Assembly (NCBI GenBank): GCA_963383645.1
Contig: OY726558.1
Span: 184,691,634-184,755,633, forward strand
Length of the DNA stretch: 64,000 nt
Origin: Muscardinus avellanarius
Taxonomy: Eukaryota > Chordata > Mammalia > Rodentia > Gliridae
Reading direction: 5' to 3'
In this document: piece after piece, positions 44,353-55,787 of the stretch
How positions within the stretch are numbered: position 1 is the first letter of the stretch
Layout: every line of letters begins with the position of its first letter
Program-made: the position numbers and the translations under genes
The notes under the pieces: generated by a model
The model's input: the letters and a program-made list of their open reading frames with translations, nothing else
Told to the model about the DNA's origin: nothing
Database searches by the model: none

Positions 44353-46842
44353 TTCCCTTTTCTCTCCAGTGAGGTAAGGACTTCCTGTTCCATGACTTGA
44401 TGATTTCTAATTGACCATGAATGGATCCCTGATGCAGGCTGGGACAATCAACTGTTGCTCCCAGGTAACGTGGTTTTGGGGTTGATCCATTGAAACCGCT
44501 CATTCTATCACCAGGAGCCAAGACCTTTATATTTTAAGCCTATAACATTGGAGCTTCCATCTTCCCATCTCTCCTAGGTCGTCATGGGGAGAAACATGAG
44601 CAGTTAAAATATTGGTTTCAAATCCGCTGTACTTTTGACCCTGGATTTGACAAAATATTCCTTGTAGGTAATAACAGATTCTTAGATTTTCTTTACTTAC
44701 ACTAAATGATTTTCTTTGATGTTTCAATAAAAGATTCTTACAAAGAAACTACAACTGTCAATCTATGAATATATTTTATATATGTGCTCAAAACTTAATT
44801 TTAAGTGAGTCAGTTCTTTTAGAAAATGTTGGATGTAAATGACTATCATGAAAATACTTTTATGTCAAAATAATTGTCTCAAATATTGTATAGAAAGACT
44901 ATTAATTAAAATATATCTTTGTTGATAGAATCTAAAGATAGGTGGGGGTATTTCAACAATTATCTCTTCCTTTCTATTCAAATTATTTTCATGCCTTTGT
45001 CAAATCAGATTATCCCTAGCATAATGTATGACTCCCCATACGTAGGGCCAGAATGTATATATTTCTTAGTGTAAACAGAAAAAACAATGAGTGAAAACTT
45101 TAAGGTTTTGCCATTATGAGTTAGCCACTATTTTTAAAATATGCTTATTGGTAATTGAATTAATTTCTTATAAAACTATATGCCAAATCTTAAAATATTC
45201 TTGCTTCTCTCAAAATGATAAAATAAATCATTTACATTATTTAAAAATCTCATTTTTACAGAAGATAATATATTATATTCTATGATAATATCAGAATAAT
45301 ATCAGAAGCAAGAAACCATGACTCTGTAAATCAACAGTTATTGAATTTTCATCATTTGCTATAGAAATAGAACAAAAAAGTAAGTTTTAAAGAGTTAGTT
45401 TTAAAGAGAAAAGATATAAACAGCTATTTTAAAAAATCATTTACTATTTTAACTAAAACCATACTCATAAAATAAATATAATATGGGGACTGTGTCAAAA
45501 TTTTCTAAAATTAAAGAGACTTATCTGAATTAATATTATATGTTGCCTCAGGAATTATGGTAGAATGCCTCAGGAAATATATAGATATATAGCTAGCTCA
45601 TGGACTGCTATGTAAAATAAAGTTTCAGTTGACCAATTATAATTTTTTAATTATCTAGCCCTATATTTTATGATATTATTTGTATTCTTCTATTATATTA
45701 ATCCTATTTTTAAAATGTAGTTCATCTAATATTTGGGAAATAGTTTTGAATAGAAGTTTTCTGAAAGGGTTCTTCTTCAAGTCATAAATTTTTATATAAA
45801 TATATATTAATTACAAGAATGTTTTTCACAATCCATATGATTTCAAGTTTTCATTCACATCTTGGAACATTCACAATAAAAAAATGGTTATGTAATGTTC
45901 AACAATAATTAATGCTGTAGTATTATAAATGTTTTAAAGTAACATACTGTACTATAGAACTAGAATTGCTGTTTCATAAATTAATTTCATATTCACCTTT
46001 TGAGAAAATGTGGACACATTAAACTGCTTACATAAGCTTTTTACAGAAGTAACTATGAAATGAAAAGCAAAATTTGCAGTGCCATTTGGCTGGCTAATTT
46101 ATCTAAAATATGATAACTGTAAAACCAGGTAGAAGGTCATAATTGTAATTTTTTCTCAGCAAAATCTATGATAGATCTCTCCACATTTAGAAAATTCAGC
46201 ATTTTTGCCCATTCTTATAAGGTTAAAAATAAGTATTCAAGGAAGAAAAACTACTATTGGCAATTCTTACAGAGATTGCATATAAGACACCCGTATGTCC
46301 ATAATTCTTACAATTTTAAGAAAAAGAAAGAATATTTCCTTTTTATTTTTTACACTAAACATTCGGAAGAGTAGTCCTATTAATCCAAGGTCTCTTACCC
46401 TTTCAAAGGAAATCATCTAAAATTTTATGTGGCCATTTAAATGATTGCTTTGGGAAATTTATATGGTCGTCATGGGAACAAGTAAAGAAGTCAAGACAGC
46501 GTTGATCATTTTAATGGTGAACAAGTGATCCATCCAATTTGTAAATACCTAGACTACTCTTCTAGGTCATGAATGATCAAAAAAGTCATTTATGCAAAAT
46601 TAATAAAATAAAATACAAGCTCATTAAGAGCTAGAATTCCCTAAAGATTTTTAATTGGTTAGGTTCATTATAAATATCCCATCCAAGTTTTTGAAGGAGA
46701 AAAAAGCACCTTCTTAATGAGATTATTGCTTCTCTTTAAAGAGAACGTATTTTTTTCTTTGATCCATCAGAATTAATTTCTTTATTTCTTAGCCTTTTGA
46801 GTATTACCATGTACAGTGCTTCTCTACAAAATATAAATTTCT
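44353..46842. other. No recognisable gene
   Basis: 44353-44760 is unique-looking and less AT-rich; the remainder is AT-rich and unassigned. No supported coding frame. Confidence 0.4.
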
Positions 46843-46956
46843 GCCTGGCATGGTGGCTCACGGCTTGTAATCCCCACACTTGGGAGGCGGAGACAGGAGG
46901 ATTGTGCAGGTTTGAAGCCAGACCCCACTGGCTCAAGAGACCCTGTTTCCAAATAA

Positions 46957-47055
<99 letters not shown>

Positions 47056-47062
47056 ATATATA

Positions 47063-47105
<43 letters not shown>

Positions 47106-47175
47106 AGGTCTGAGAGTGTAGCCCAGAGGTAGAAGGGTTTCCAAGAACCCCAGTACCACCAAAATAAAACAAAAA
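46843..47175 (+). mobile_element. Dimeric B1-ID SINE, younger subtype, linker expanded
   Basis: B1 half 46843-46958, then a TA/TG/TA microsatellite (46959-47106), then the ID half and tail. Flanked by AAATATAAATTTCT-like and AAATATAACTTTCT repeats, which shows it is one insertion. Confidence 0.88.
46959..47106. repeat. (TA)n(TG)n(TA)n microsatellite inside a SINE
   Basis: About 40 bases of TA, 48 of TG and 50 of TA with small breaks. It occupies the SINE linker, where other copies have 'aaaataaaata'-type sequence. Confidence 0.93.
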
Positions 47176-48389
47176 CCCCCACAAAATATAACTTTCTGAT
47201 TTTATTTATATCTGTCTTCCTAGAAGAGATACAGAAATTTTATTTTGGCTACTTTATATTTTATCCCCATTAAAATGTGTACATGTCTACAGCATCAGCT
47301 GGTTCAGCTCAGGTCCTACCTTTACTCTACATGGTCCACTATCCTCAAAGAGGCTAGTCTGGACCATTTTACTGAAGAAGAAAGAGTCCCTGCAGCAAAG
47401 AAAGGGATATATACTGTATGGATTGTGCCTACCACTGGTTTACGAAGAAGATTAAATGGATTTGTGTAAGAGCAAGGACACAGTGAATGAATGCTTATTG
47501 CACTTTTATTTTATGGCCCAGTCCTGATTTTCTAGATCTCTTCCACACTCTAATTTTTTTATATTCTTTTTACCCAATTTCTACTCCAGTTGGTCTCATA
47601 CTGTAACACAGTAGGTTGGAAACAAAAAATCATATCTGCCTCCACAAGCTTTCTTATAGAATAAACATGTCTGTATCTTTTGGAGACATACTGAACCACA
47701 AAACAATCTTTGAATTCAATACACTTTCCCTGTCTACTCTGCCATCCTCCTCACATTTTGGTCCAGAGAAATCTGAGAAGTAGGAGACCTCATGATGCAG
47801 AGGACTTGCTGGTCAAGTTGCAACTCTGTTCATCACTTCCTGTGATGAGCTGACCATCACAGAAACATCCCCAATTATCTCCTGGTCTGTGTGGTCAGGT
47901 CAATCATGGGCTTAGCAGTGCTGAGCTATTCAGATGGTATAGTTTAGCAACAGGGAATGTAAAAGAGTTAAGCTTCTGAGGTTTGTAGCAGGGATCTCTG
48001 GGAATCCATTGCAGTCAGGCCTTGATGCTGCCTTCTAAAAGGTAACTTTATGATATGGAAGATGTAATTTCTATATGGTGGCACTGAGTGGGAGAGTGAT
48101 TTCACTTCTTAACTCCATCAAGTGGAAGCTCGAATCAAGAGTGGACTGTGTGAACTTCACTGGATTTCAGATTCACTGGAAATTCTTTTTAGAGCTGCAA
48201 CCCAGAGAATCCTAATCCTCCTAACCTTGCCCTAAACCATGTCAATTCTATGCACAGAAAAGCTTAAATATATAAGAAAAAACTGAAATATTCTTCCACA
48301 GTTCTTTGTTTTTCTCTTAACATGTCTCCATAATAGATTTTTTTAAATTATAAACATAGTACAGTATTTTTTATTCACTCCAACTGAAA
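47176..48389. other. No recognisable gene
   Basis: Unassigned. The 74-codon frame at 47245-47469 has no recognisable domain. Confidence 0.4.
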
Positions 48390-48750
48390 GATGAATCTAG
48401 ACTTGGCCACGTGACTTATTGTGCATGGAGAGGCCTTAACAAGTATGATACAAGCAGAGCATGACTAGAGCTTTCATCCTGGGGCTTGTTCTTTTTTTGC
48501 TACAGGGACTTTTCCTTCACCATGTGAAATGGTCCAGACTGGCCTCTTCAAGGATGGCAGACCATGCAGAGCAAGTGTTAAATCTGCTGAACCAGCTGAG
48601 GCTGCAGACATGTCACCCTCCTATAATATCCGGCCCCAAGTTTGCTGGCCCAGATCATAACTTCCCAGCTGACACACTGACTTGTGGAAAATTGTTGCTA
48701 TTCTCAGCCACTAGTGTTTGAAGTGACGTGTTATGCGAGAAAGCAAACTG
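48390..48750 (+). mobile_element. MLT1-like MaLR LTR
   Basis: 'acttggccacgtgacttatt', 'gcagaccatgcagagcaag', 'aaccagctgaggctgcagac', 'cagctgacacactgacttgtg' and 'cagccactagtgtttgaag' follow the MLT1 LTR in order. The 86-codon frame inside is incidental. Confidence 0.6.
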
Positions 48751-50320
48751 AAATTTTCTCTTCTTCAGTTCCCATAAAATAGAGGTACAGAATAAAATAT
48801 TGTTTAATAAGTATACTTGATAGGAATAATACCTTTAAAAGCAACACAACTTAAGGCTTGGTCATTTTCTCTGAAAAAAGATTGTAGAATTTACTATGTC
48901 TTGGTGAATAAGTTAAACAGGTCATGAGTTTTATGGCAGCTCATATCTATCTAAGAATTTACTTGTATATATACTCTACAAAAGTCATATCATATATTTA
49001 TTAATAGCATTAGTTTCACAGTGAAGAGATAGGGTAAAGGCTATTTATTCATCTGCAGCATATTTATCTTGGGAAGTACTAAACAGAAAAATATGTTCCT
49101 TAAAATAGAAAAGAATATCCAGCTAGAGTTTACTCTTTTGTCTACCAACATATTGCATGGGTTGAGATGTGGCCAGCAGTCATATTGGGCTGTGATAGCT
49201 TCCTTTGTGTTTTGCTTTAATAATGTGAGCCAATGAATGAGAGAAGAAACATTTTTCCTCCTCATGAGAAGGAATAAAAACCAGGGGAATGGTTTGTTTA
49301 GTTTGCCTGCCAATTATACAATTGGATTTTGTGGTTCAACATAAGAGCATAAGACTGAAGGTCAAAAAATGGGTGGAATGTTACTGGTTTTTCCTGGACT
49401 GGGCCAGGCAAACCCTTGTCTTTCTGATCATACTCACTGAGTTATTGCATGAGGTTGTATGAGTTTGACACACCAATCTGCTTGATTCTCTAAGATGCTA
49501 TAAAAACTCACCAGTCACATGGCAGGTGGCTCATTTCCCTTTATATTATCCAACAGATATAGACCAAAATTAGAAAATTTAGTCATTTGGATTTCCCCCT
49601 CCAAACAATATTTTTTAGCAAGAATAATCTGCTAAACTTGTGAAATGCTGAGGACATTGCAAACAATTTATCACCCCAAAATTTTTAGAATCATCTATAT
49701 CAATAAAAGCATCCCTTTCTAGTTTATGACTGAAGATCAAGCAATGATCAACAGCAGTATTGATTACTTTCTGTGAATCCTCCTTTCAAATCACTAATTC
49801 ATTAAAGAACCATTTAGACTTATAAAGGTTCACAAATTTCATGGTTTTGGATCCTCAAGGAGAATATACGAATGATGGTTTAAAATGTTCTAATGTAGTG
49901 ATAGATGTCACTTCAAGTAAAAAAATTGATTATACAAAAACAAGTCAATAAATATGAATTGAATGACATGCAAGACTGGGAAATTAAAAAAAATATATAT
50001 ATATATTGCATTTTTCTAATATTTTGGACATCATTAGGCAATTCCAGGGAAGAGCATTTGGAGGAATGCTTTATATTTTGTTTAGTAGGTTATTTCTCTT
50101 GGAAAATACAACACAAGATAAACCTTTTTTTCTAGAAGAAAGAAAAACAACTAACTGAAATTTACTTATATTTCCACAGACCCAAAAGTCAAAATATATT
50201 TGAGGTTAAAACAAACACTTGTTTCCAGAAGACAATACAAATCTTTCCTATAAACTGTTGAGATTCTATCCCACCTTATAGAAAAAAAAGTTAGTACTTT
50301 TCAATTCATTCATTAATGCA
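48751..50320. other. No recognisable gene
   Basis: Unassigned, AT-rich. Confidence 0.4.
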
Positions 50321-50321
50321 T

Positions 50322-50530
50322 ATATTTATTTGTCTGTTTGTTTTTGTGATGGTAAAGATTGAACCCAGGAGCATTCTACCTCAGAGCTACACATCCAGCC
50401 CTATTTTACTTTAATTTGGAACCAAGGGCTCACTAACTTGCTGAGGCTGGCTTTGAACCTGCAATCCTTCTGTCTGTCTCTGCCTCCCAAGTACTGAGAT
50501 TAAAGGCATGATACACCACACCTGGCTCAT
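50322..50530 (-). mobile_element. Dimeric B1-ID SINE, older subtype, antisense
   Basis: The plus strand runs from 'gatggtaaagattgaaccca' (ID end) to 'atgatacaccacacctggct' (B1 start). Confidence 0.82.
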
Positions 50531-50614
50531 TTGTTTTTCATTTTGTAAAGTACTGCTATAGGTTCACTGTAATCTTACATCATTTTGTAGTTTAGAGTAA
50601 CAGGGATACAGTAT

Positions 50615-51060
50615 CCTGTATCGGTGTATTATAATTATAAATCATAATGAGATTCAAAGGAATAGAAACTCAGATGTACACAGCACTTGATGTATTCCCC
50701 TCCAAATCCCATGACACTCACTCCCATTCTCCATACATATTATTGAGATGGTTATTGATAAATTCATATATGAAAATAGTATTGTTATTTGAACTATTTC
50801 TTCATTCAAGTCTCCTTTTCCCTCTTCCTTTTCCCCTCCCCAAATCCCCTTCCATTATTCTAATGGTCTCTCTCCTCATTGATCTGAAGTCACTTTTGCT
50901 TCCCAATTTACTCTGGCTTCCACATATAAGAAAAATCATAGGGCCCTGCCTGACCCTTTACTTTCTGTGACTGGCTGATCTCAATATAAGACTCACTAGC
51001 TCCATCCATTTTCCTGTGAATGACAGGAAATTTGGACTCATTCCTCTTTTCTTACCTTGA
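50615..51060 (-). mobile_element. L1 3' end, antisense
   Basis: 'gtgtattataattataaatca' followed by C/T-rich text and 'ctggcttccacatataag', the complement of the L1 3' end. 51061-51374 is unassigned. Confidence 0.65.
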
Positions 51061-51374
51061 ACTTTTTTTCTTATCTTTTTTTCTCATCAACATATCCTGT
51101 TACTCTGTCAGGATCCACACGGTATGTATGTGGAGCAGGATTTTAAGATTCTTCAGAGTTTAAAGATTTTCACCTGATTCACAAGTATTTTAAGTAATAT
51201 GGCTGACACTTATTTTCAGTGAAATAGAACTACTAAAACAATGTAAATGATGATAAATCAAGCACATCATGAATCATTAGGCATAACTGTTGTCATTCAA
51301 AATTAGGAGAATGTTCATATGCACTGATTTATAAATATCTTTTCTAGGAATTTATGCTAAAATAATTATTAAAA

Positions 51375-51400
51375 TGCTAGGTGTTGTTGGCACATGATTA
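51375..51400 (+). mobile_element. SINE, left piece (split by composite retroposon)
   Basis: 'gctaggtgttgttggcacatg' is the start of a B1 half; the rest follows at 53893. The SINE itself is flanked by ATAATTATTAAAA (51362) and ATAATTACTAAAA (54046). Confidence 0.8.
51386..51400 (+). repeat. TSD of composite retroposon, left copy
   Basis: GTTGGCACATGATTA, repeated exactly at 53878-53892. Confidence 0.92.
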
Positions 51401-51420
51401 TTTTTTATTTTTATTTTTAT

Positions 51421-51720
51421 TGGTCCACTGTGATAATACATGACATTGGAATAAAAGATTTGAGAGGATATACAAGCACACATCATCCAATTTGTCCTTA
51501 TCCAATCCCCATCCCATTCTCTCTCCCTCCCTCAATCCCATGCTTGATTGGTGATTATCCTTGATACATTTGTTTACGTGTCTCCTGAGTTTTAAAGAGG
51601 TTCCATCCTCCCCCATCCCATCCCCTCTGATTGGTCACCTTAATTGCTTCTCTATAGGGCCCTTTCTACAACTTGACCTCCTCCTGTTACCACTTTCCTC
51701 CTAGTTTTTGCTAATTAGGG
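51421..51720 (-). mobile_element. L1-like 3' end of composite retroposon
   Basis: The plus strand 'attggtccactgtgataatac' through 'ccatcccattctctctccctc' is the complement of an L1 3' UTR (purine tract and terminal sequence), better preserved than other antisense L1 ends here. Confidence 0.75.
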
Positions 51721-51775
51721 GAATCATCTGGTTTTTATTTTCTGTGATATTTCTCTGTGTATGCTGCATTGCAAG

Positions 51776-52775
51776 TTCCGATCCAACTCTTGATGTAGAG
51801 CCTGGCCACCCGGAGGACTCTGATCCTGACCTCGCTGGCTCCAGCACCAGCCTTGCCTCATGGGAGGCCCTGATCCTGGCCTTGCTACCCCCCGCACCAG
51901 CTTAACCTCTCGGCTGGCTCCGATCCCAGCCTCAGAGGACCCAGCATCGGCCTTGCCTCATAGCAGGCTCCAATCCCAGCCTTGCTAGCCCTGGCACCAG
52001 CCTAACCTATTGGCAGGCTTCAATCCTGGCCTTGGGGACCCCAGCACTGGCCTTGCCTCATGGCAGGCTCCAATCCCGGCCTCGTTGGCCCCGGCACCAG
52101 CCTAACCCATTGGCAGGCTTCGATCCCGGCCTCGAAGTCACCGGCACTTGTCTTGCCTCATGGCTGGCTCCAATACTGGCCTCACTGTCCCCAGCACCAA
52201 CCTTTTCCCTGGACAGGCTTCGATTCTGGCCTTGGAGGCCCCAGAAATGGCTTTTCCTTGTGGTAGGCTCCAATCCCAGTCTCGCTGGCCCCAGAACCAG
52301 CCTAACCCATCAGCAGGCTCCGATCCAGACCTCGCTGGCCCTGGCACTGGCCTTACCCCTCAGCAGGCTCCAATCCCGGCCCCAGCACTGGCCTAACCCT
52401 TCAGCATGCTCCGATCCCGGCTGCGGAGGTCTCAGCACCGGCCTTGCCTCATGGCAGGCTCCGATCCCGGCCTCACTGACCCCGGCACTGATCTAACCCC
52501 TTGGCAGGCTCCTATCCTGGCCTTGGAGGCCCCAGTAATGGCCTTGCCTCATGGCAGGCTCCGATCCTGGCCTCGGAGACCCCAGCACCAGCCTTGCCTC
52601 ATGGCAGGCTCCGTTCCCAGACTCGGTGGACCCAGAACTGGCCTAACCCCTCAGCAGGCTCCTGTTCCCACCTCGGAGGCCCCAGCACTGGCGTTGTCTC
52701 ATAGCAGGCTCCAATCCCAGCTTTGCTATCCCCATCACCAGCCTCACCCCTCGGCAGGCTCCAATCTGAGCACCC
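51776..52775 (-). repeat. 50-bp minisatellite, about 20 units
   Basis: The plus-strand unit begins 'ggcaggctccgatcccggcc'. Two unit types alternate for much of the array, one ending 'agcctaacccctc' and one ending 'ggccttgcctcat', giving a 100-bp higher-order period. One unit is 41 bp. The outermost units are most diverged. Long open frames cross the array in several frames only because the unit lacks stops. Confidence 0.95.
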
Positions 52776-52779
52776 TCTT

Positions 52780-53565
52780 CACCCAGCAGATTGTCCCACG
52801 TTCCCAAGGGTGTGTGGTGGTAGCATTCTGCCTCTGGGGTTATTTCTTCAAAAGTTCCAGGTGTATTGCATCAGAACTCTGCCTCTCCTGAGTACTGGCC
52901 GCTGGCATTGGTGCTGCCTCCACCATTTCAAATCTTTCCCAAGCTATTTCCCCACTCTGCATGTTGTCCAGTGTTCCTAAGCATGCACGATGGTAGCATT
53001 CCACCTTTGGGGTAATTTCTTCAGAAGATCAGGGTGGGTTGGATCTGATCTCTTCCTCTCTCAAATACAAGCCTCCACCGCTATTGCAGCCACTGCTGCC
53101 CAAACCACCTTCCTCCTAGGTCTCTGCTAAACTCTCTCCTTACAGGTGATGTCCAGGATTCTTAAGGATGTAGAGGAGAAGCAGTCTTCTTTCATGGGGA
53201 ATTTTTCCAAAATTCCAGTTCAGTTGGATATGTTTTGTCTGCATCTCCAGTATCCTGGCTTCCGCTGTGACCATCTGGACCCCTCTCCAATATTTTTCTT
53301 TTCTTTTTTTTAAATAAGAGAAGACAGTATGTGTGGTTTGAGGAAGTTGTGGCTATCAGGCACTTGGTTGCAATGAACTTTTTTTCTTTCCTTGCTTCCA
53401 AAAGCGGAGTTCAACAATCTCACCATGCATAGCAGATTCTGCTGTTCTAAGCACACCATGGCCTGGTGTAGCACAGCAGTGCTGGGTTCCTCTGTACCCA
53501 TGGCTAGGCCTGTTTGGTACCTGGCCTCCCGAAACTTGGGCTCGACCTCCTGCCTGACACCATGC
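52780..53565 (-). other. Middle segment of composite retroposon
   Basis: Non-repetitive, moderately GC-rich on average. Two related halves: 'gtggtggtagcattctgcctc' (52815) and 'cgatggtagcattccacctt' (52989) with similar text after each, so it also holds an old duplication of about 170 bp. No recognisable domain. Confidence 0.6.
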
Positions 53566-53860
53566 TTTCCCAGGGGTAGGCCGAGCTGCCCACCCCCAGC
53601 CCAGGGCCCAGACCTTCCGGGGGGCAGGAGTGCCCTGCTTGACACCACACATGGGCCCAGGGCTTGCGGTTTGCCCCAGTCCTTCTGGGGGGTAGGTGTG
53701 CCCAGCTTGACACCTTCCCAGGGGCCCATGTCCTTGTGGTCTGGACCTCTGAACCTTCCAGGGGCAGATGTGCCCCACTTGAACCCTGTCCAGGGCCCAG
53801 GGCCCTGCAGCCCAGTCCCGGTCCTTCTGGGGGCAGGCATGCCCCGTTCAACCCCTACCC
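53566..53860 (-). repeat. About 70-bp GC-rich tandem repeat, about 4.5 units
   Basis: Plus-strand units begin 'ccttctggggggcaggtgtg' or close variants at about 53612, 53680, 53753 and 53821, with 'cccagggcccag' in the middle. Forms the 5' end of the composite element. Confidence 0.85.
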
Positions 53861-53877
53861 GGTGTGGAGGGCAAGTG

Positions 53878-53892
53878 GTTGGCACATGATTA
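53878..53892 (+). repeat. TSD of composite retroposon, right copy
   Basis: GTTGGCACATGATTA, identical to 51386-51400. Confidence 0.92.
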
Positions 53893-54045
53893 TAATCCTA
53901 ATTATTGGAAGGCTGAGACAGGAGGATCTCAGGTTCAAGACCACCCACAGCAACTTAGTGAGACTCTGTGTTAAAATAAAAAATAAAATAGAGCTGGAGG
54001 TAGAGCTCAGAGGCAGAATTCATTCCACAGTACCACAAAAAAAGA
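53893..54045 (+). mobile_element. SINE, right piece (split by composite retroposon)
   Basis: Continues the B1 half with 'taatcctaattattggaagg' and ends in an ID half ('ggtagagctcagaggcagaa') and A tail. Confidence 0.82.
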
Positions 54046-54171
54046 TAATTACTAAAAGATTAGAATAAATATGCCACATATTATATAGTATATGCTTATA
54101 TATTATAGGATTCTAAATATCTCTTGCAGCATTATAGCATTATTTGTTATAGTGCAGTGCATGCATGCACA

Positions 54172-54172
54172 T

Positions 54173-54212
<40 letters not shown>
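54172..54212. repeat. (CA)n microsatellite
   Basis: About 20 CA units. Confidence 0.9.
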
Positions 54213-54214
<2 letters not shown>

Positions 54215-55180
54215 CAAACAAACAAACACTGGAAAATGTGAATGTATAGTTTCTGATATGCAACGATCTGGTACACAATGATTTAAATAGAAGTCTGAAG
54301 ACTGTGCATCATAGAGAAAGTTTACAATAAGAAGTTAAGATAAAAATCAGACTTCAATACAGCATCTGCACAATGTTTACATCTTTGTCAAATTATGTGT
54401 GTATATCTTCAAGAACTGGAAACAATTTGGGAACAGGAATTAGAACAGAAGATTTTGAGACAAGTTGTTTTAAAAGTTTCCTCATTATTCTAATGTTCAA
54501 CTATGAATTTAAAATAAACTATTATCTACTTATAATAAGCTGGTACTTTAACTCAGATAAAAGTAACTGTTAGAATTCTCAATGCATATGCTACCCTGGC
54601 AAATAAAGGTAAACTTATTTTTCTGCATCTACAAATAATTTCTTTGTGGTTGCCATTCTCCTGAATATCAGACAGTTCTGAGTATTCCCCACTTTTTTGA
54701 GAAATCCCATCATTGTTTATTACCTTCACTCTCCTATCATGTATCTTTCCTCTTTCCTTCTTCACCCTTGGTTACTTGGGTTCTTCAATCAACTGTTTTA
54801 TTTTAAATGTCTATACCACTCTCAGAAATTAGGGAAACTGTCTATTTCTTCCATTCTCATTTGGACTATAGTCTAAGTTATTGTTCCTTTCCCTTCAGGC
54901 ACAAAGGATCATTCTGAGCTAACATGGGGCTGTCAAAATTCTGTACTTGCCCTGCGTGTCAACCTTAGTAGCAGTCCCTGAATAGTTCTTTTTGTCCACA
55001 GTTATTCTTCCCTCTTAAAACTCTGACATCTTGATTCTCTCACCCCCCCCAAGCTTCATTTTAAAATTAGTATATGGCTCCCTGATGCCCTAGGTTCCCG
55101 TCCTTACAGGAAACATGATCATCCTAACTCCTACAGATGTGTACTAGGAAGTAAAGTGGAGAAAAAAAGAAAGACCAAGG
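54213..55180. other. No recognisable gene
   Basis: Unassigned. Confidence 0.4.
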
Positions 55181-55246
55181 ATGAGAGAGAGAGACAGAGA
55201 GACAGAGAGACAGAGAGACAGAGAGAGACAGAGACAAAGACAGAAA
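55181..55246 (+). repeat. (GACAGA)n / (GA)n microsatellite
   Basis: Repeating 'gagagacagagagacagag' over about 65 bases. Confidence 0.88.
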
Positions 55247-55737
55247 AAACAAATAAAATAATATATTTTAAAATCGTGATTCTAGATAAGGATATATGTT
55301 TACTAGTACCACTGTTTTCCAGCTTTTCTCTTTGAAAGTTTCTCAAAATAAATTGTTAGAAAAGCAAGAAAGAGTATAAGAACTGTTTTGTTGGGCCAAT
55401 AACATAGACAAGTATCTTTTATGGAAATTTGGTATAGGAGAACAGATTTGATACAGATAATGGGAGAGAAAGGAACCACTGAATTTCTTTCTTTTAAAGT
55501 AAAAGAAAAAGTATCTATGGTATGTATAAACACATCTATAATTTCAAATACATGTTAACATTTTAGAAGCCTTCCAAAAAATTCTGCCCTGGAAGTAACC
55601 TTTGCTTTATTATGTTTCCATAACTTTTATCCTTTTATTTAAAAATATTGTGGTATTGAAAACTGGGAGCATATTGATAGGCTATATAAAGTTGTCAATG
55701 TACTATGTAGTAACTTCATTAAAAACAAAGCACTGGC

Positions 55738-55742
<5 letters not shown>

Positions 55743-55784
<42 letters not shown>
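55743..55784. repeat. (TA)n microsatellite
   Basis: About 21 TA units directly at the 5' truncation point of the next L1. Confidence 0.92.

Positions 55785-55785
<1 letters not shown>

Positions 55786-55787
<2 letters not shown>

Larger units (their letters stand above)
51401..53877 (-). mobile_element. Composite VNTR retroposon (SVA-like organisation)
   Basis: A 2477-bp minus-strand insertion into a SINE, with an exact 15-bp TSD and an A-rich tail (T-rich on plus, 51401-51420). In its own 5' to 3' direction: a GC-rich segment of about 4.5 units of about 70 bp (53860-53566), a middle segment (53565-52780), about 20 units of a 50-bp GC-rich repeat (52775-51776), an L1-like 3' end (about 51720-51421) and the tail. 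It has no L1 ORF1 or ORF2 and no credible protein. The TSD and tail are the mark of L1-driven insertion. Alternative reading: an L1 subfamily whose long 5' UTR carries the repeats, joined to its 3' UTR by deletion or splicing. The 5' UTR of the half-L1s at 7.7 and 12.1 kb is not related to it by eye. Confidence 0.78.

Noticed and set aside
46736..47184. Tyr/Ile- and Thr/His-repeat frames of up to 148 codons
   Set aside because: They are TA/TG microsatellite inside a SINE; no gene.
48461..48721. 86-codon frame with an apparent signal-peptide-like start
   Set aside because: It lies wholly within an MLT1-like LTR; the hydrophobic start is chance.
52032..52891. Overlapping open frames of 154 and 161 codons (proline/serine/alanine-rich) as a possible gene
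   Set aside because: They lie in the 50-bp minisatellite, occur in several frames at once and on both strands, and lack a conserved start or domain. The unit simply has no stops.
53310..53889. Open frames of 191 codons (minus) and 165 codons (plus) over the same GC-rich bases
   Set aside because: GC-rich tandem repeat with few stop codons; both strands are open and there is no recognisable domain. Treated as artefacts of the composite element.
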